Source: Alphaproteobacteria bacterium
GTDB lineage: Bacteria > Pseudomonadota > Alphaproteobacteria > UBA8366 > Aestuariispiraceae
Assembly: GCA_006844765.1 (NCBI GenBank)
Contig: SPJV01000125.1
Location: forward strand, 1-44,602
Length of the DNA: 44,602 nt
Direction of reading: 5' to 3'
The translations under genes were made by a program, and so were the position numbers. Positions 43,517-44,602 of the stretch are shown here, piece by piece (position 1 is the stretch's first letter; the number at the start of each line of letters is the position of its first letter). The notes beneath the pieces were generated by a model. That model saw only the letters and a program-made list of their open reading frames with translations, made no database searches and was not told the origin of the DNA.

Positions 43517-43715
43517 ATGAAGGAATGTACGTGTGAAGGGAGGGGATTTGGCGCGAAGCCACTCAGAAGAAGATTTGCCAAGCTCCTTTCAGCAATTAAG
43601 AAGCTTAAGAAAGTTATGTTTAAGCCCGACAAAAAGTCAAAAACAATAGTTGAATAACTCCCGAAATTTCTACTAAAATTGGTTGATGTCGGGATGGCTA
43701 TTTAGTGTGATTTAA

Positions 43716-43739
43716 TCTCTTTACCAAAGGGCAAAGAGA
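43716..43739. other. Weak hairpin upstream of the last gene
   Basis: TCTCTTT (43716-43722) and AAAGAGA (43733-43739) form a seven-base stem with a 10-base loop. A run of six Ts follows ten bases later, too far for a good terminator. The gap 43517-43795 shows nothing else. Confidence 0.3.
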
Positions 43740-43795
43740 CCTTGCATGCTTTTTTACAATCAATTACGGTCCCGAAAATCATAAGGTTAACACTA

Positions 43796-44602
43796 ATGCC
43801 CCTCCAACGCATTCTAATAAGTGCCCATTCTCAGCTAAGACACTTCACCACAGCAATGGTTCATGAGTTGAACCAACGCTATGGCAGTGAAGTTCATCTG
43901 TATTGCGCAACAAAAGAGGAAGTTTCGTTCTATGAAAGGGAAGGGCATCCTTTTGCATCCATTCAAAAGGCCAGATCCTTGTACGATGCCGCCTTTAGCA
44001 AGGGGCTCAATACTAAGTCCGTAATTGCACGAGCGCGTGAGGTTGAAACTCGGATCGGATGTACAATCAATTCTCTGTCTGTCAGAGATCGGCATCTAGG
44101 ACGAGGGTATGCTCTCGGTGGATTTCATCACCCGCGGTCACAGTATTCAGAGTTATCGAATGATATTGGCTTGATGCATGCGTACAGCGAAGTCATCGAA
44201 TACTGGGAATCTGAGATAGCTGATAAAAACCCAACATTAGTTATAGGACTCGGCGCTATTTTGGACCGGGTTGCGCGGACCCAGGAATTGCCTTTCCGTG
44301 GACTCGTGGCGTCTAGAGCGGAAAACCTTCATTATTGGTGTTGGAACGCTGAGTTTGAAACACCATTTCTCGAGAAAGCCTACAATGCAGGAAAGGTTGT
44401 AGGCGCGACCGTTGATTTCAGTGAACCATATGCCTCTCATGTTGAGCACAAAAATCATCTGATCAAGAAAAGTCGGTTCATTGACACACTGAAATCTACC
44501 GTGGAAACTATTGTCAGGCGGATCTACTGGCGTTTTCGAGGTTACGAAAAGGCAAATGGCTATTACTTGAGCGAGATGCTCTCCCATTCCTGGAGGCGAT
44601 AC
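43796..44602 (+). CDS. Glycosyltransferase-like protein, C-terminus beyond the right edge
   Basis: 269 codons are open from ATG 43796 to the window end, with AAGG about 11 bases upstream. The start RILISAHSQLRHFTTAMV and the following HELNQRYGSEVHLYCAT look like the N-terminal Rossmann domain of a GT-B glycosyltransferase or capsule/LPS protein. VIGLGAILDRVARTQELP comes later. No catalytic motif is visible because the C-terminal donor domain lies outside. Codon use is AT-richer than in the core genes, which suggests acquired surface-polysaccharide DNA. Confidence 0.7.
   Translation, partial: MPLQRILISAHSQLRHFTTAMVHELNQRYGSEVHLYCATKEEVSFYEREGHPFASIQKARSLYDAAFSKGLNTKSVIARAREVETRIGCTINSLSVRDRHLGRGYALGGFHHPRSQYSELSNDIGLMHAYSEVIEYWESEIADKNPTLVIGLGAILDRVARTQELPFRGLVASRAENLHYWCWNAEFETPFLEKAYNAGKVVGATVDFSEPYASHVEHKNHLIKKSRFIDTLKSTVETIVRRIYWRFRGYEKANGYYLSEMLSHSWRRY

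Noticed and set aside
43517..43657. A 46-codon Lys-rich gene directly after the second broken lipoprotein
   Set aside because: It is in the same frame as the broken gene and has no recognisable features of its own; it may be part of the same relic.

Overview
The window looks like chromosome of a marine-type alphaproteobacterium, plausibly Rhodospirillales or a relative (inference). The reasons are: GC-rich coding DNA (high fifties per cent by eye); the order yajC-secD-secF followed by a small Mth938-fold gene and a squalene/phytoene-synthase-like gene; trmFO; a small MCQIF-type ribbon-helix-helix protein; and many TRAP, ABC and C1/amine catabolism genes. No rRNA, tRNA, CRISPR array, IS element or phage gene was recognised.

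Layout. 1-5.2 kb: a CotH-like protein cut by the left edge, its DUF4956 membrane partner, a divergent DUF3095 cyclase-like protein, an SDR oxidoreductase and a DUF815 ATPase. 5.3-15.5 kb: housekeeping. A strong promoter precedes yajC-secD-secF, then come Mth938, two squalene/phytoene-synthase-family genes, trmFO (opposite strand), secG, pyrG and kdsA. 15.5-18.2 kb: two paralogous lipoproteins, a tiny lipoprotein and a YbaK-type deacylase. 18.2-25.9 kb: a TetR regulator divergent from a dimethylglycine/sarcosine-dehydrogenase-like flavoprotein, a DUF2268 protease, a ribbon-helix-helix protein, and a dehydrogenase cluster (cytochrome c, glyoxalase I, Tat-exported small subunit, GMC flavoprotein) closed by a clear terminator. 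26-31.8 kb: a LigM-like tetrahydrofolate-dependent O-demethylase divergent from a GntR/FCD regulator, which is followed by a DctP-DctQ-DctM TRAP transporter. Two TGTATACA palindromes sit on the two divergent promoters.

32-42.3 kb: the most interesting unit. Nine genes on the minus strand read as one operon: two glutamine-synthetase-fold ligases, a phytanoyl-CoA-dioxygenase-family Fe(II)/2-oxoglutarate oxygenase, a stand-alone PAS protein, a PAS-AAA+-Fis sigma-54 activator, and a PotD/A/B/C-like ABC importer. A good sigma-54 (-24/-12) promoter lies just upstream of the first gene, so the operon appears to encode its own activator. A hairpin with a U-tract between the binding-protein and ATPase genes should make the binding protein more abundant than the rest. 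I infer a nitrogen- or amine-scavenging pathway: import of an amine, gamma-glutamylation, then oxygenase chemistry. I do not recognise it as a named pathway.

42.3-44.6 kb: AT-richer, gene-poor DNA with two short lipoprotein-like reading frames, each broken by two in-frame amber codons, then a glycosyltransferase-like gene running off the right edge. This looks like accessory or decaying DNA.
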